A stretch of 56,357 bases of DNA from a virus. The notes beneath the pieces were generated by a model. The model had not been told where the DNA came from and did no database searches. It was given only the letters and a program-made list of their open reading frames with translations. Shown here piece after piece: positions 7,446 through 14,721 of this stretch. The DNA lies in the IMG/VR virus record IMGVR_UViG_3300047509_000227, positions 1 through 56,357 of that record; one strand, given 5' to 3'. The translations under genes and the position numbers were made by a program. Positions within the stretch are counted from its first letter, which is position 1. Each line of letters opens with the position of its first letter.

Positions 7446-7878
7446 GTGGTGGAAACCATCTCGTGAGCCAGATTTTGTAGTTGGAGGCAAAAGCAATCCA
7501 TATATGAAGAGATGGTATGTAATTCCTCGAAACAGGCTCTTTAACATCTATCTACATCAGATCATGAGGTCTGACGATGATCGTGCTCTTCACGATCACC
7601 CTTGGATCAATCTCTCGATAATCCTTGAAGGGGGATATGTTGAGCACACAATCGCTGACGGTGGTATTCACTATCAACATCCACTCAAAAAAGGTCAATG
7701 GCGCTGGCGCTGGCCAACCAAAGCACATCGGCTCGAAATCTCGACTCCTTGTTGGAGCCTGTTCATTACAGGCCCTGTTGTGAGAGCTTGGGGATTTCAC
7801 TGTCCTCAAGGCTGGCGTCACTTTAAGGACTTCGTCGCAGACAGTGATCGAGGTCTGATTGGAAGAGGTTGCGAGTGA
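7438..7878 (+). CDS. cupin-like phage protein inserted in the polymerase gene
   Basis: A 146-residue protein starting at ATG 7438, inside the last codons of the glycosylase/exonuclease gene, and ending at TGA 7876-7878, overlapping the polymerase GTG. The core has the cupin look: ALHDHPWINLSIILEGGYVEH gives two histidines (HDH) and a downstream Glu, and KAHRLEI a third histidine. It ends with LFITGPVVRAWGFHCPQGW. Such small cupins occur in many phages, with unknown substrate. It is AT-richer than the flanking polymerase parts, which supports acquisition. It contains no nuclease motif, so it is not an obvious homing element. Confidence 0.75.
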   Translation: MSKWWKPSREPDFVVGGKSNPYMKRWYVIPRNRLFNIYLHQIMRSDDDRALHDHPWINLSIILEGGYVEHTIADGGIHYQHPLKKGQWRWRWPTKAHRLEISTPCWSLFITGPVVRAWGFHCPQGWRHFKDFVADSDRGLIGRGCE

Positions 7879-9431
7879 CCCTCGTTGCCACCCATTTGCT
7901 CAAACCTGGCCAGCTCTCCGACTCGGCCAACATGCAGGTCTACTGCGGCCTCGACTCGTGTGTTGCGCTCGAGGTCCACCAAGCAATCTCCGAAGAGCAC
8001 GGCCAGCCACCAACCTACGACTTCGAGCGCGCCCTGCAGGCACCATACTTAGACATGATGCTCCGAGGCTTCGCCGTTGACGAGATCTCTCGCCGCGCCG
8101 TCGCGACACAGTTGCACGAGCGCCTCGCCCACATTCGATCCCTCATCGACCGACTCGCGACTGTCGTCTGGGACAAACCCCTCAATCCACAATCGCCGAA
8201 GCAGTTCAAAGAGTTCTTCTACGGCGCGATGGGGATTAAGGAGATCATCTCGTACAAGAAGGGTGTGAGAAGAGTCTCGACGGATCGCGATGCCCTGGAT
8301 AAGATAGAAGAGTATCTTCATGCCCGACCGTTCGTCCTCGCCATCGGCCGAGCCAGAGATATCAAGAAAGAACTCGAGTTCTTCGAAGCCTCCATCCGGA
8401 ATGGAAGGATGTTCGCGGGGTACAACATCTCCGGCACGGTGACTGGTCGGCCCTCATCAAGCGACAACGCTTTTGGCGAGGGGCGAAATATGCAGAACAT
8501 TCCCGAACCGCTGCGGTATCCATTCATCGCTGATATTGGCAAGAAGCTCTGTGTGATTGATCTCGAACAGGCCGAGGCCAGAGACTTTGGCTTTCTCTGT
8601 GGCTGTCTTTTCGACAAGTGGGGCTTTCTGGATAAGTGCGAAGGTGGGGATCTGCATACCGCGAATGCTCGAGACGTGTGGCCAGAGCTGGCGTGGACGG
8701 GGCACAAACTTCAGGATCGGAAGATCGCCGACCAACTCTACTACCGGGACTTCTCCTACAGGTACATGGCCAAGAGACTGGGGCATCTCACAGACTACAT
8801 GGGCACGGCCTATACGAGTGCAAAGACGCTCAAGATTCCCCAACAGATGGCCGAAGACTTCCGCCAGCGCTACGCGACCGGGACGAACGCGGCCCATCCC
8901 GAGATTCCCCTCTACTGGGAGTGGTGCTCCAGGCAGATCCAGACGACCTACCAACTCACAACGCCCTTCGGCCGACAGAGACATTTCTTCGGCCGAGCCA
9001 ATAATGATGACGTTCTCCGTGAGGCGATTGCCTACGTTCCGCAATCGATGACGGCGGATCGCATGAGCTTGGGGATGTGGAGACTCTGGCGCTATGGACG
9101 AGGCCGAGTGGAGCTTCTCCATAACGGCTACGACTCGGTCACTTTCCAGTTCGATGATAGAGGGCCAAAGTATGAGAAAGAAATTGTCTCGTGGGCCTCG
9201 GCGCTGTGTGTTGTACCTCTCCGGGCACCGAATGGAAGGGACTTCGTCATCCCGACCGAGGCCAAGACAGGGTGGAACTGGGGCTCCGAGGTCACGCAAG
9301 ACGAGGTCAACGAGGCTCTCCGAAAGGGCAAAAAACCACCGCGGCTCAACACCGAGGGCCTGAGAAAATTCTCTCCCTCCGTGCCGGACATGCGCCAGAG
9401 GCAGACTGGCCTGCAAAGGGTAATGACATGA
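7875..9431 (+). CDS. family A DNA polymerase, C-terminal part (Exo III plus polymerase)
   Basis: A 518-residue protein read from GTG 7875, with GGAAGAGG six bases upstream. After about 20 residues without clear homology it has VYCGLD (about 22-27), the Exo III Y-x3-D motif of the proofreading domain. The polymerase domain follows: the GR...NMQNIPEP loop (about 191-212), motif A as CVIDLEQAEARDFG (about 226-239), motif B around YMAKRLGHLTDYMGT (about 292-306), and motif C as NGYDSVTFQF (YDS instead of HDE, common in phages). It should copy the phage genome. Proofreading would need the upstream protein carrying Exo I and II. Confidence 0.9.
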   Translation: MTLVATHLLKPGQLSDSANMQVYCGLDSCVALEVHQAISEEHGQPPTYDFERALQAPYLDMMLRGFAVDEISRRAVATQLHERLAHIRSLIDRLATVVWDKPLNPQSPKQFKEFFYGAMGIKEIISYKKGVRRVSTDRDALDKIEEYLHARPFVLAIGRARDIKKELEFFEASIRNGRMFAGYNISGTVTGRPSSSDNAFGEGRNMQNIPEPLRYPFIADIGKKLCVIDLEQAEARDFGFLCGCLFDKWGFLDKCEGGDLHTANARDVWPELAWTGHKLQDRKIADQLYYRDFSYRYMAKRLGHLTDYMGTAYTSAKTLKIPQQMAEDFRQRYATGTNAAHPEIPLYWEWCSRQIQTTYQLTTPFGRQRHFFGRANNDDVLREAIAYVPQSMTADRMSLGMWRLWRYGRGRVELLHNGYDSVTFQFDDRGPKYEKEIVSWASALCVVPLRAPNGRDFVIPTEAKTGWNWGSEVTQDEVNEALRKGKKPPRLNTEGLRKFSPSVPDMRQRQTGLQRVMT

Positions 9432-9613
9432 TTGGGAATGCCTACAGAATAACCGCCAAAGACGCTGTTGGACAGGAGATGAGATTCGCCGTCTTCTCTC
9501 GCTTCCGGGCACTCGAATTGGCCAAATCTCTCGAGAACAAGAAGTTCCGAGACATCACGATCAAGATCGGGACCGAGATCTACCAGCCTCCATTCGAAGA
9601 GAGCCTGCCATGA
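9428..9613 (+). CDS. small hypothetical protein
   Basis: A 61-residue protein with ATG at 9428, overlapping the polymerase stop. Its end overlaps the next ATG (ATGA). It looks like a small alpha/beta domain (NAYRITAKDAVGQEMRF...). No motif recognised; the tight coupling to the polymerase gene supports that it is translated. Confidence 0.6.
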   Translation: MIGNAYRITAKDAVGQEMRFAVFSRFRALELAKSLENKKFRDITIKIGTEIYQPPFEESLP

Positions 9614-9948
9614 GTATTCGAACGGTGCCCGAGCGACGCGAGCTTCCGACCCGACGAAACTCTTCCGCCATCACCTTCTACCATGAGAGCGTCGAGTATA
9701 AGGTTTACTTCTCCCAGTATGAGCCTGACGGTAGGCTCGCGGAGATCTTCATCGAGGTGGCAAAGACCGGCACCTCGGCCAACATCTTTGCAAAAGAGTG
9801 CGCTGTTATTCTGTCGCTCGCGTTGCAGTACGGAACGCCCCAGGAGACTCTCTACGCGGCCTTGCCGAAGGTGCAGGACGGGAGCCCGGCGGGGCCAATC
9901 GGCAAGGCCATGCGCTACGCTCTCACAGGAGAGATTCCCCTTCCATGA
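9610..9948 (+). CDS. TSCPD-domain protein
   Basis: A 112-residue protein that looks like the TSCPD domain found at the C-terminus of some ribonucleotide reductases and alone in phages. The match lies in the central segment VYFSQYEPDGRLAEIFIEV, followed by KTGTSANIFAKECAVILSLAL and PAGPIGKAM. The classical cysteine of the family is not in the usual place (CAVILS only). A nucleotide-metabolism link is known for the family, but the role of stand-alone phage copies is not. It starts in an ATGA overlap. Confidence 0.7.
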   Translation: MSIRTVPERRELPTRRNSSAITFYHESVEYKVYFSQYEPDGRLAEIFIEVAKTGTSANIFAKECAVILSLALQYGTPQETLYAALPKVQDGSPAGPIGKAMRYALTGEIPLP

Positions 9949-9955
9949 CGAAAGG

Positions 9956-11200
9956 ATGCCGCTTGCGGTGGCCCTGAATGGCGTTTGGATCGACTTTATC
10001 GAGCAATGGCTCGATTACACGGCTGGTACAAACTCGCCACCGATGTTCAGACTCTGGTCGGGGATTTCGCTCGTTGCAGGGGCACTCGAGAGACGGGTCT
10101 GGACGCAGACGGGGCAGAGGTCGGTCTTTCCGAATCTCTACACGATGCTGGTCGCGCCGCCTGGCGTCGGGAAGTTCATCATCGAGGACGTTCGGGATCT
10201 CTGGAATATTGTGCTCAAGCCCAACACCGACACCTTTGCGTTCAGAGTCGGGCCGGATAATATGACCAAGGCAGCGATGATCGACGCTCTCGCCGGGGCA
10301 CAGCAGATTGTGCTACCGCAAAAGGGCCCTCCACAGACCTACCATTCACTCTTGGTCGCGACGGAAGAGATGGAGACTTTCATGCCCGAGTACGACCGAG
10401 AGTTCATCGGGGTGCTCAACTCGATCTACAACAACAAACCGTACTATGACGAACTTCGCCGCCATGGGCCGAATAGAAAGATCAGAATTGAAAATCCCCA
10501 ACTCAACATCCTCGCCGGAGCGCAACCTGCCTACATGGCCTCCCGGTTCCCGGAGGATATGTGGAGCACAGGGTTCTCCAGGCGGATTATAATGGTCTAC
10601 TGTGGTGAGGGGATTTTCCAAGAGTTGTGGGACTCCCCGCAGGCGCTGTCGGGCTCGCTCACCGTCATGGCCAGGAGGCTGGGGCAGATGTCTGCCCTCT
10701 TCGGCGAAGCCCGCTGGGCCGTAGACGCCGCCGACGGCATCGCCGAGTGGCATCGCACAGGCTGCCCGCCGGTTCCACAGCATTCGAAACTCTCCAACTA
10801 CAACCGCTCCCGGACGGTGCACGTCATAAAACTCGCGACCATCTCGGCCATTGCTCGAACGGGGACGCTTGTTGTCACGCTCGCCGACTTCATCCGCGGT
10901 CGAGCCTGGTTGTTGGAGGCCGAACGGGCGATGCCTGACATCTTCCGCGAGATGATTGGGAAGTCCGACCAGCAGGTCATTGAAGAATTGCACTATTATG
11001 TGACGGCCGTCTGGGCCAAGGACCGACAGCAGGCCGTCAATGGCGAAAAGATAATGGAGTTCCTCCTCCAGCGTGTGCCGACGGAGAAAGCCCAAAAGGT
11101 GATGCAAGCCGCCGCGGCGGCGAACTACATCCAGCGCGCCGCAGGGACCGACAATCACTGGCTGCCCCGGCCGAAGATCGAGGCAAGAGGGGTCCAATGA
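9956..11200 (+). CDS. DUF3987-like P-loop protein (putative replicative helicase)
   Basis: A 414-residue protein resembling phage DUF3987/helicase-type replication proteins. The N-terminal part FIEQWLDYTAGTNSPPMFR leads into a P-loop-like VAPPGVGKFIIEDVRDLW (about residues 62-79). In it the Ser/Thr that normally follows the P-loop lysine is Phe. Other blocks are SLLVATEEMETFM (Walker B-like), LNILAGAQPAYM (sensor-like) and GFSRRIIMVY (arginine-finger-like). The C-terminus looks like a winged helix. The start is set at ATG 9956; its ribosome site is weak. It probably serves DNA replication; whether it hydrolyses ATP is doubtful given the altered P-loop. Confidence 0.65.
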   Translation: MPLAVALNGVWIDFIEQWLDYTAGTNSPPMFRLWSGISLVAGALERRVWTQTGQRSVFPNLYTMLVAPPGVGKFIIEDVRDLWNIVLKPNTDTFAFRVGPDNMTKAAMIDALAGAQQIVLPQKGPPQTYHSLLVATEEMETFMPEYDREFIGVLNSIYNNKPYYDELRRHGPNRKIRIENPQLNILAGAQPAYMASRFPEDMWSTGFSRRIIMVYCGEGIFQELWDSPQALSGSLTVMARRLGQMSALFGEARWAVDAADGIAEWHRTGCPPVPQHSKLSNYNRSRTVHVIKLATISAIARTGTLVVTLADFIRGRAWLLEAERAMPDIFREMIGKSDQQVIEELHYYVTAVWAKDRQQAVNGEKIMEFLLQRVPTEKAQKVMQAAAAANYIQRAAGTDNHWLPRPKIEARGVQ

Positions 11201-11410
11201 CGATGGCCAGCCTGTGCCTCATAAAAGATCAACCGTTGATAGGTGGGCTGACTTTGGGCGCGACCGCTGGGGCGAAGCGGGGCGGAGGGGATTGGATGCT
11301 GTGGGCGTGCAATGGGCGTGCGATGGCCGTTGCATGTCATCGACGTACCTACCATCACCACAAAATGACGGCCATGCCACGCCCCCTTCCACCACACCCT
11401 GGAGCCACCC
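11201..11410. promoter_or_regulatory. gap with dispersed element copy E
   Basis: About 210 bases without a convincing gene. ATCAA-CCG-TTGAT (11228-11240) is a perfect 5-bp inverted repeat. Read on the - strand it matches copy C before the terminase gene (shared AAAGATCAACCnTTGATnG on the + strand). The rest is GC-rich with several GGGCG and CACC runs. An internal promoter or operator is possible. Confidence 0.4.
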
Positions 11411-11683
11411 ATGCCCCTCTTGACTGAAGCCGACGCTCATCTCCGCTGGTGCCCCTTCGTCAGAACAGGGGCCTTCTCTGACCGAGGTCCGCTAACGCCG
11501 ATTGCAATCAACAGAGACCCTCGGATCGAAGTGGAGTCAGCCTGCAGGTGTATCGTGTCGAATTGTATGGCCTGGCGCTGGGCGATCAAGGAAGAGCAGC
11601 CGGAAAGTTCGATGGTGTCGAAGAAGCTCCCGAAAAGTGCCTGGAAGGGGTATTGTGGTCTGATGGGGAGGCCGGAACTGTGA
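11411..11683 (+). CDS. hypothetical protein
   Basis: A 90-residue protein, starting at ATG 11411 after TGGAG. It has a well-spaced Cys/Trp/His pattern (HLRWCPFVRTGAF, ACRCIVSNCMAWRW, GYCG), likely metal-binding. It resembles small phage proteins of unknown role. Its stop overlaps the next GTG (GTGA). Confidence 0.65.
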   Translation: MPLLTEADAHLRWCPFVRTGAFSDRGPLTPIAINRDPRIEVESACRCIVSNCMAWRWAIKEEQPESSMVSKKLPKSAWKGYCGLMGRPEL

Positions 11684-11979
11684 GCAAGCGGTTCGTCGTC
11701 CGAGCCGGGCCGAGAGAACGCTATGCGTTCGAGTTCTCCCCTGTAGACATAGAGCGGGACAAGTACCGACCAGTGATTCTGTACTCGACCGAGGTCCCTG
11801 ACGCTATGGCCCTCGCAGAGTGCATTGCCCTCTATAAGAGTGGAGTTCGGGCCAAGGCCTCCGCCGAAGGCGGACAGAAAAAATTCAAGCCTCTGGCGGA
11901 GATTCTCCGAATAAAGCGAGAGAATAAGAAGAAGGGCTTTGGCATCGTCTACAACGAACGGGATTATCTGGAGGAATAG
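11680..11979 (+). CDS. hypothetical protein
   Basis: A 99-residue basic protein, read from GTG 11680 in a GTGA overlap. The N-terminal 60 residues look like beta strands. The C-terminal third is lysine/arginine-rich (ILRIKRENKKKGFGI), so nucleic-acid contact is plausible. Not assigned to a family. Confidence 0.6.
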   Translation: MSKRFVVRAGPRERYAFEFSPVDIERDKYRPVILYSTEVPDAMALAECIALYKSGVRAKASAEGGQKKFKPLAEILRIKRENKKKGFGIVYNERDYLEE

Positions 11980-11980
11980 A

Positions 11981-12343
11981 GTGCCCTATACTATAGGTAA
12001 TAGCAGCCGTGGCCTACGCCCAGTTCGGCCTGCACCCAGGGTCAGCTCTCCTGGCAGACCGTTAGTTGCACCCTCCCGCTTCGAGGCCTCAAACTTGCTG
12101 GTCGTAAATGGGCAGAGAGGGGCCTGGAGCCGAGGCCAACTTCTGCCCCTCGAGGCCAGCTTGTTGGCCCTCCTCCGGCGCAATAGTGGCCTGAGATTCA
12201 CCGCCCGAGAGCTGGCGGATGAGACAAGCCTCTGGCCTGTGGCCAACGCCCTGAGAGGCCTCTCTCTCAAGGGCAAGGTCGGACAGGCCAAACTCAAGGT
12301 CCACGACGGCGAGAAAGCCGTTCGGTACTACTGGGCCCTCTGA
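11981..12343 (+). CDS. winged-helix-like protein
   Basis: A 120-residue protein from GTG 11981, preceded by GGAGG in the end of the previous gene. The first 50 residues are low-complexity and Pro/Arg-rich. The C-terminal part (SLLALLRRNSGLRFTARELADETSL, then ALRGLSLKGKVGQ, then AVRYYWAL) has the order of a winged helix-turn-helix with a final beta strand. A DNA-binding role is inferred. Confidence 0.6.
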   Translation: MPYTIGNSSRGLRPVRPAPRVSSPGRPLVAPSRFEASNLLVVNGQRGAWSRGQLLPLEASLLALLRRNSGLRFTARELADETSLWPVANALRGLSLKGKVGQAKLKVHDGEKAVRYYWAL

Positions 12344-12354
12344 CCTACGAGGTA

Positions 12355-12618
12355 ATGGCGATGAACACCAAAGTTGACTATGTGCTCTCACAGAGACAGA
12401 CCCGAGGACATACCTGCCATTGGCCAGGCTGTGATCGTCAGGTTCCACCTGCGATGTGGGGCTGCAAAGAGCACTGGTACAAGCTGCCGAAGTCTCTTCG
12501 CGATCTTATCTGGGCAACTTACTTACCAGGGCAAGAGGTCTCACTCTCCCCATCGAGAGGCTATATCGAGGCAGCGGAGTTAGTGCAGAAGTGGATTAGG
12601 GAGTTTGGGCAGGCATGA
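12355..12618 (+). CDS. small phage zinc-finger-like protein
   Basis: An 87-residue protein with GAGGT before the ATG. The block HTCHWPGCDRQVPPAMWGCK then EHWYKLP is a Cys/His cluster found in a small protein family common in phages of GC-rich hosts, likely binding zinc. The C-terminus is a helical pair (RGYIEAAELVQKWI). It is the last gene of the left + operon. Function unknown. Confidence 0.75.
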   Translation: MAMNTKVDYVLSQRQTRGHTCHWPGCDRQVPPAMWGCKEHWYKLPKSLRDLIWATYLPGQEVSLSPSRGYIEAAELVQKWIREFGQA

Positions 12619-12623
12619 CGACA

Positions 12624-12664
12624 ATGGCACCGGGGACACCATCAACGATCTATAATTTGCCCCA
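12624..12664 (+). repeat. dispersed element copy B at the convergent operon ends
   Basis: GGCACCGGGGACACCATCAACGATC... with TATAAT just after it. The first 20 or so bases match copies A (27-47) and C (- strand, 32360 downwards). It lies in the 48-base gap between the ends of the left early and the late operons. No clear intrinsic terminator is seen in this gap, although GGGG and CCCC runs flank the element. Confidence 0.5.
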
Positions 12665-12666
12665 AA

Positions 12667-14718
12667 TCACTGCTGACTCCCTCGCAGGGTCGTCGCGGCC
12701 GACCCAGCACGCGCGCCCTGCAACGCAGCGAGTGGCAGCCGTGGGTGTTTGACTGTCCGAGCAGCCGATCGGACTACCCAAGGAGCCATAGCACCAATAA
12801 TTCCACCCCATGCACTTTGGACAAACTCACTTCCTGGAAGACCGAGAGCGTGAAGACCTGCGGTAGCAATTTGTGGTCCGACTGTTCCGCCAAGCAATCC
12901 TCCGAGGAGGTTGGGAGTCCATGAGCCGGATTTTTCCTTCAGGGCGTTGTAATTGGCATTCGCGTTGTCGAGATCCCTCTGCGCCTGCCTCTGGGCCGAC
13001 TGCAACTGGACTCGGGCACCCTTCTGACCAGCAGATGTAGCCGCACGAGTGTCGGCCAGCGCCCCGGCGATTGTCTTATGGGCGAGGTTGAAGGAGGCCA
13101 TGTCGGACTCATGCTTCGCCAGCGCGGCGTCGATGTTCCCGGCGTTCCCGGGCGCAAGCGCCAACTTGGCCTCGGGCGACAAGTTTGACCATTGTTTGCC
13201 CTGCTGACGCATGAACGCCGCCGTCAGGCCATCTACTGCCTGCGGCATCTCGCTTCGGAGGGCAGAGAGGTCTGTCGCGCCGGACCTTCCGGCAGTCAGC
13301 AGCCTACGCGCAGCGGCCTCGGGATTTGGGTCACTCGCGGGATCAGGCTTCTTCCCGGAGATGACCTTGGCGAGCGGACCTTCGGCGAAGCCGAACAGTC
13401 GAGTCGATTGGGCATTGGCGTCGTTGAAGGCCTTGGCGGCCTGTGGCGAGACCTCGCTCGCTCTCGCGCCCATGTCGTGCGTCAGCGCACGGTAGAGGTT
13501 GGCCAAGTCTTGCTGATGAATGGGCTTGACCGTGGCGGTGTCGCCCATTGCGTCGCCGATCAGTGACCGCAACTCTCGGGCATCCTGCCAGGTAAGTGGC
13601 TTGACTGTCGGCTCTTCTCCCGGGATGTCCTCGGACGGGCGGAGGGCGCCCTGCAACCTTCGGTTGAGACTATCGAAGATGGGACTTTTGAGATCCCCGC
13701 CGAGGCGACTGCCCTTCGAGGTGATCTGAGTAAGAGCCCCTGCGTACTCAGGAAGTTCGATCTCGCTCGTCGGAGGGACAAGTTTATCGACGGGTGCCCA
13801 AGCAGCAGCCTGCCTCTTCGGCATCTCTGTAGTCAGCCACTTCCTTCCTGCGTCCTGCATTCCCTCGCCAGCCTCTTGCAGGGTCTGCGTCGGGCCGAAC
13901 TTCGCGGCGATCTGCTCATAGGGAGGGATGTGGGGAGTGAGGGCGGCCTTCGCCGCCTCGGCCTGTTGGCGGGCCTGAGCGAGCTTGTCTTGGGCATCCT
14001 TGGCGAGAGCGATGTTGCCATCAAACCTCGCATCCTTGGCCTGAGTCAATGCAGTCGAGGCGTTGCTGGCAGCCCTCTTTGCCGAGGAGAGGGCGAGCAT
14101 GTTTCTGACATCCCCGATGATGCTGCCACCGGCAAGCCCGGTCGCGATGCCAGCCAGGTCCGAGGTAATCGGGTTGTTAGGAAAGACTTCCTCGGTTGCA
14201 CCAGAGCCAAGGCCTGCGATACCACCAACAGCAACGGCACCGGGGATGTCCCCTGTAAGGGCGAGCGGAATGGCGCCAGTGGCCCCCGCAACGGTCCCGG
14301 CAGCAAGTCGCTGGCCAAGGGTATCGGGGTGACCGAGCTGGGTCCCCGTCAGTCCCAGGGCATTTGTTGCACCCTGCAGGGCGCTCGATGTCGGCAAGGT
14401 CGGCTTGCCGTTTGGAGTGAGCAGAGGCAGGCCAAAGGTCAAGGAGGCTGAGTTAATCGCTCCAGTCAGGGCCGGAGCATACTTCTCGCCAGCGGCGATG
14501 AGATCACCGGGAGCGCCAGCTCCGAGATCGAACCCTTGCGCAGCGGCCGTGCCGAGAACTGCTGGCCACTTTATGTAGGGCGAGGCTGCAGGTGCAGGCG
14601 CTGCCTGCTGACTTGCGTGCCCCCCGTACATCTGCTGCATGGCCTTGTCAATGTCGGCAGATGACATCGAGTCAGGAAAGGCAATGACCTTGCCGTCAGG
14701 GCCCTCTACGTTGGGCAT
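12667..14718 (-). CDS. large internal/ejection virion protein
   Basis: A 683-residue protein. The N-terminus (MPNVEGPDGKVIAFPDSM, then SADIDKAMQQMYG) is typical of large phage internal proteins that are injected with the DNA. Then come long Ala/Gly-rich stretches with hydrophobic segments (about residues 130-200), a coiled-coil-forming Ala/Gln/Lys region (about 215-260 and 570-600), and a C-terminal glycine-rich hydrophobic part. It is the last gene of the late operon, next to other ejection-type proteins. The role in crossing the envelope is by analogy with P22 gp16 and gp20. Confidence 0.65.
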   Translation of the reverse strand: MPNVEGPDGKVIAFPDSMSSADIDKAMQQMYGGHASQQAAPAPAASPYIKWPAVLGTAAAQGFDLGAGAPGDLIAAGEKYAPALTGAINSASLTFGLPLLTPNGKPTLPTSSALQGATNALGLTGTQLGHPDTLGQRLAAGTVAGATGAIPLALTGDIPGAVAVGGIAGLGSGATEEVFPNNPITSDLAGIATGLAGGSIIGDVRNMLALSSAKRAASNASTALTQAKDARFDGNIALAKDAQDKLAQARQQAEAAKAALTPHIPPYEQIAAKFGPTQTLQEAGEGMQDAGRKWLTTEMPKRQAAAWAPVDKLVPPTSEIELPEYAGALTQITSKGSRLGGDLKSPIFDSLNRRLQGALRPSEDIPGEEPTVKPLTWQDARELRSLIGDAMGDTATVKPIHQQDLANLYRALTHDMGARASEVSPQAAKAFNDANAQSTRLFGFAEGPLAKVISGKKPDPASDPNPEAAARRLLTAGRSGATDLSALRSEMPQAVDGLTAAFMRQQGKQWSNLSPEAKLALAPGNAGNIDAALAKHESDMASFNLAHKTIAGALADTRAATSAGQKGARVQLQSAQRQAQRDLDNANANYNALKEKSGSWTPNLLGGLLGGTVGPQIATAGLHALGLPGSEFVQSAWGGIIGAMAPWVVRSAARTVKHPRLPLAALQGARAGSAATTLRGSQQ

Positions 14719-14721
14719 CTC

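Noticed and set aside
7438-7878. Intein or group I intron in the polymerase
   Set aside because: The insert is a separate coupled gene with its own start and stop. Too little sequence is left outside it for an intron core, and no intein motif is seen.
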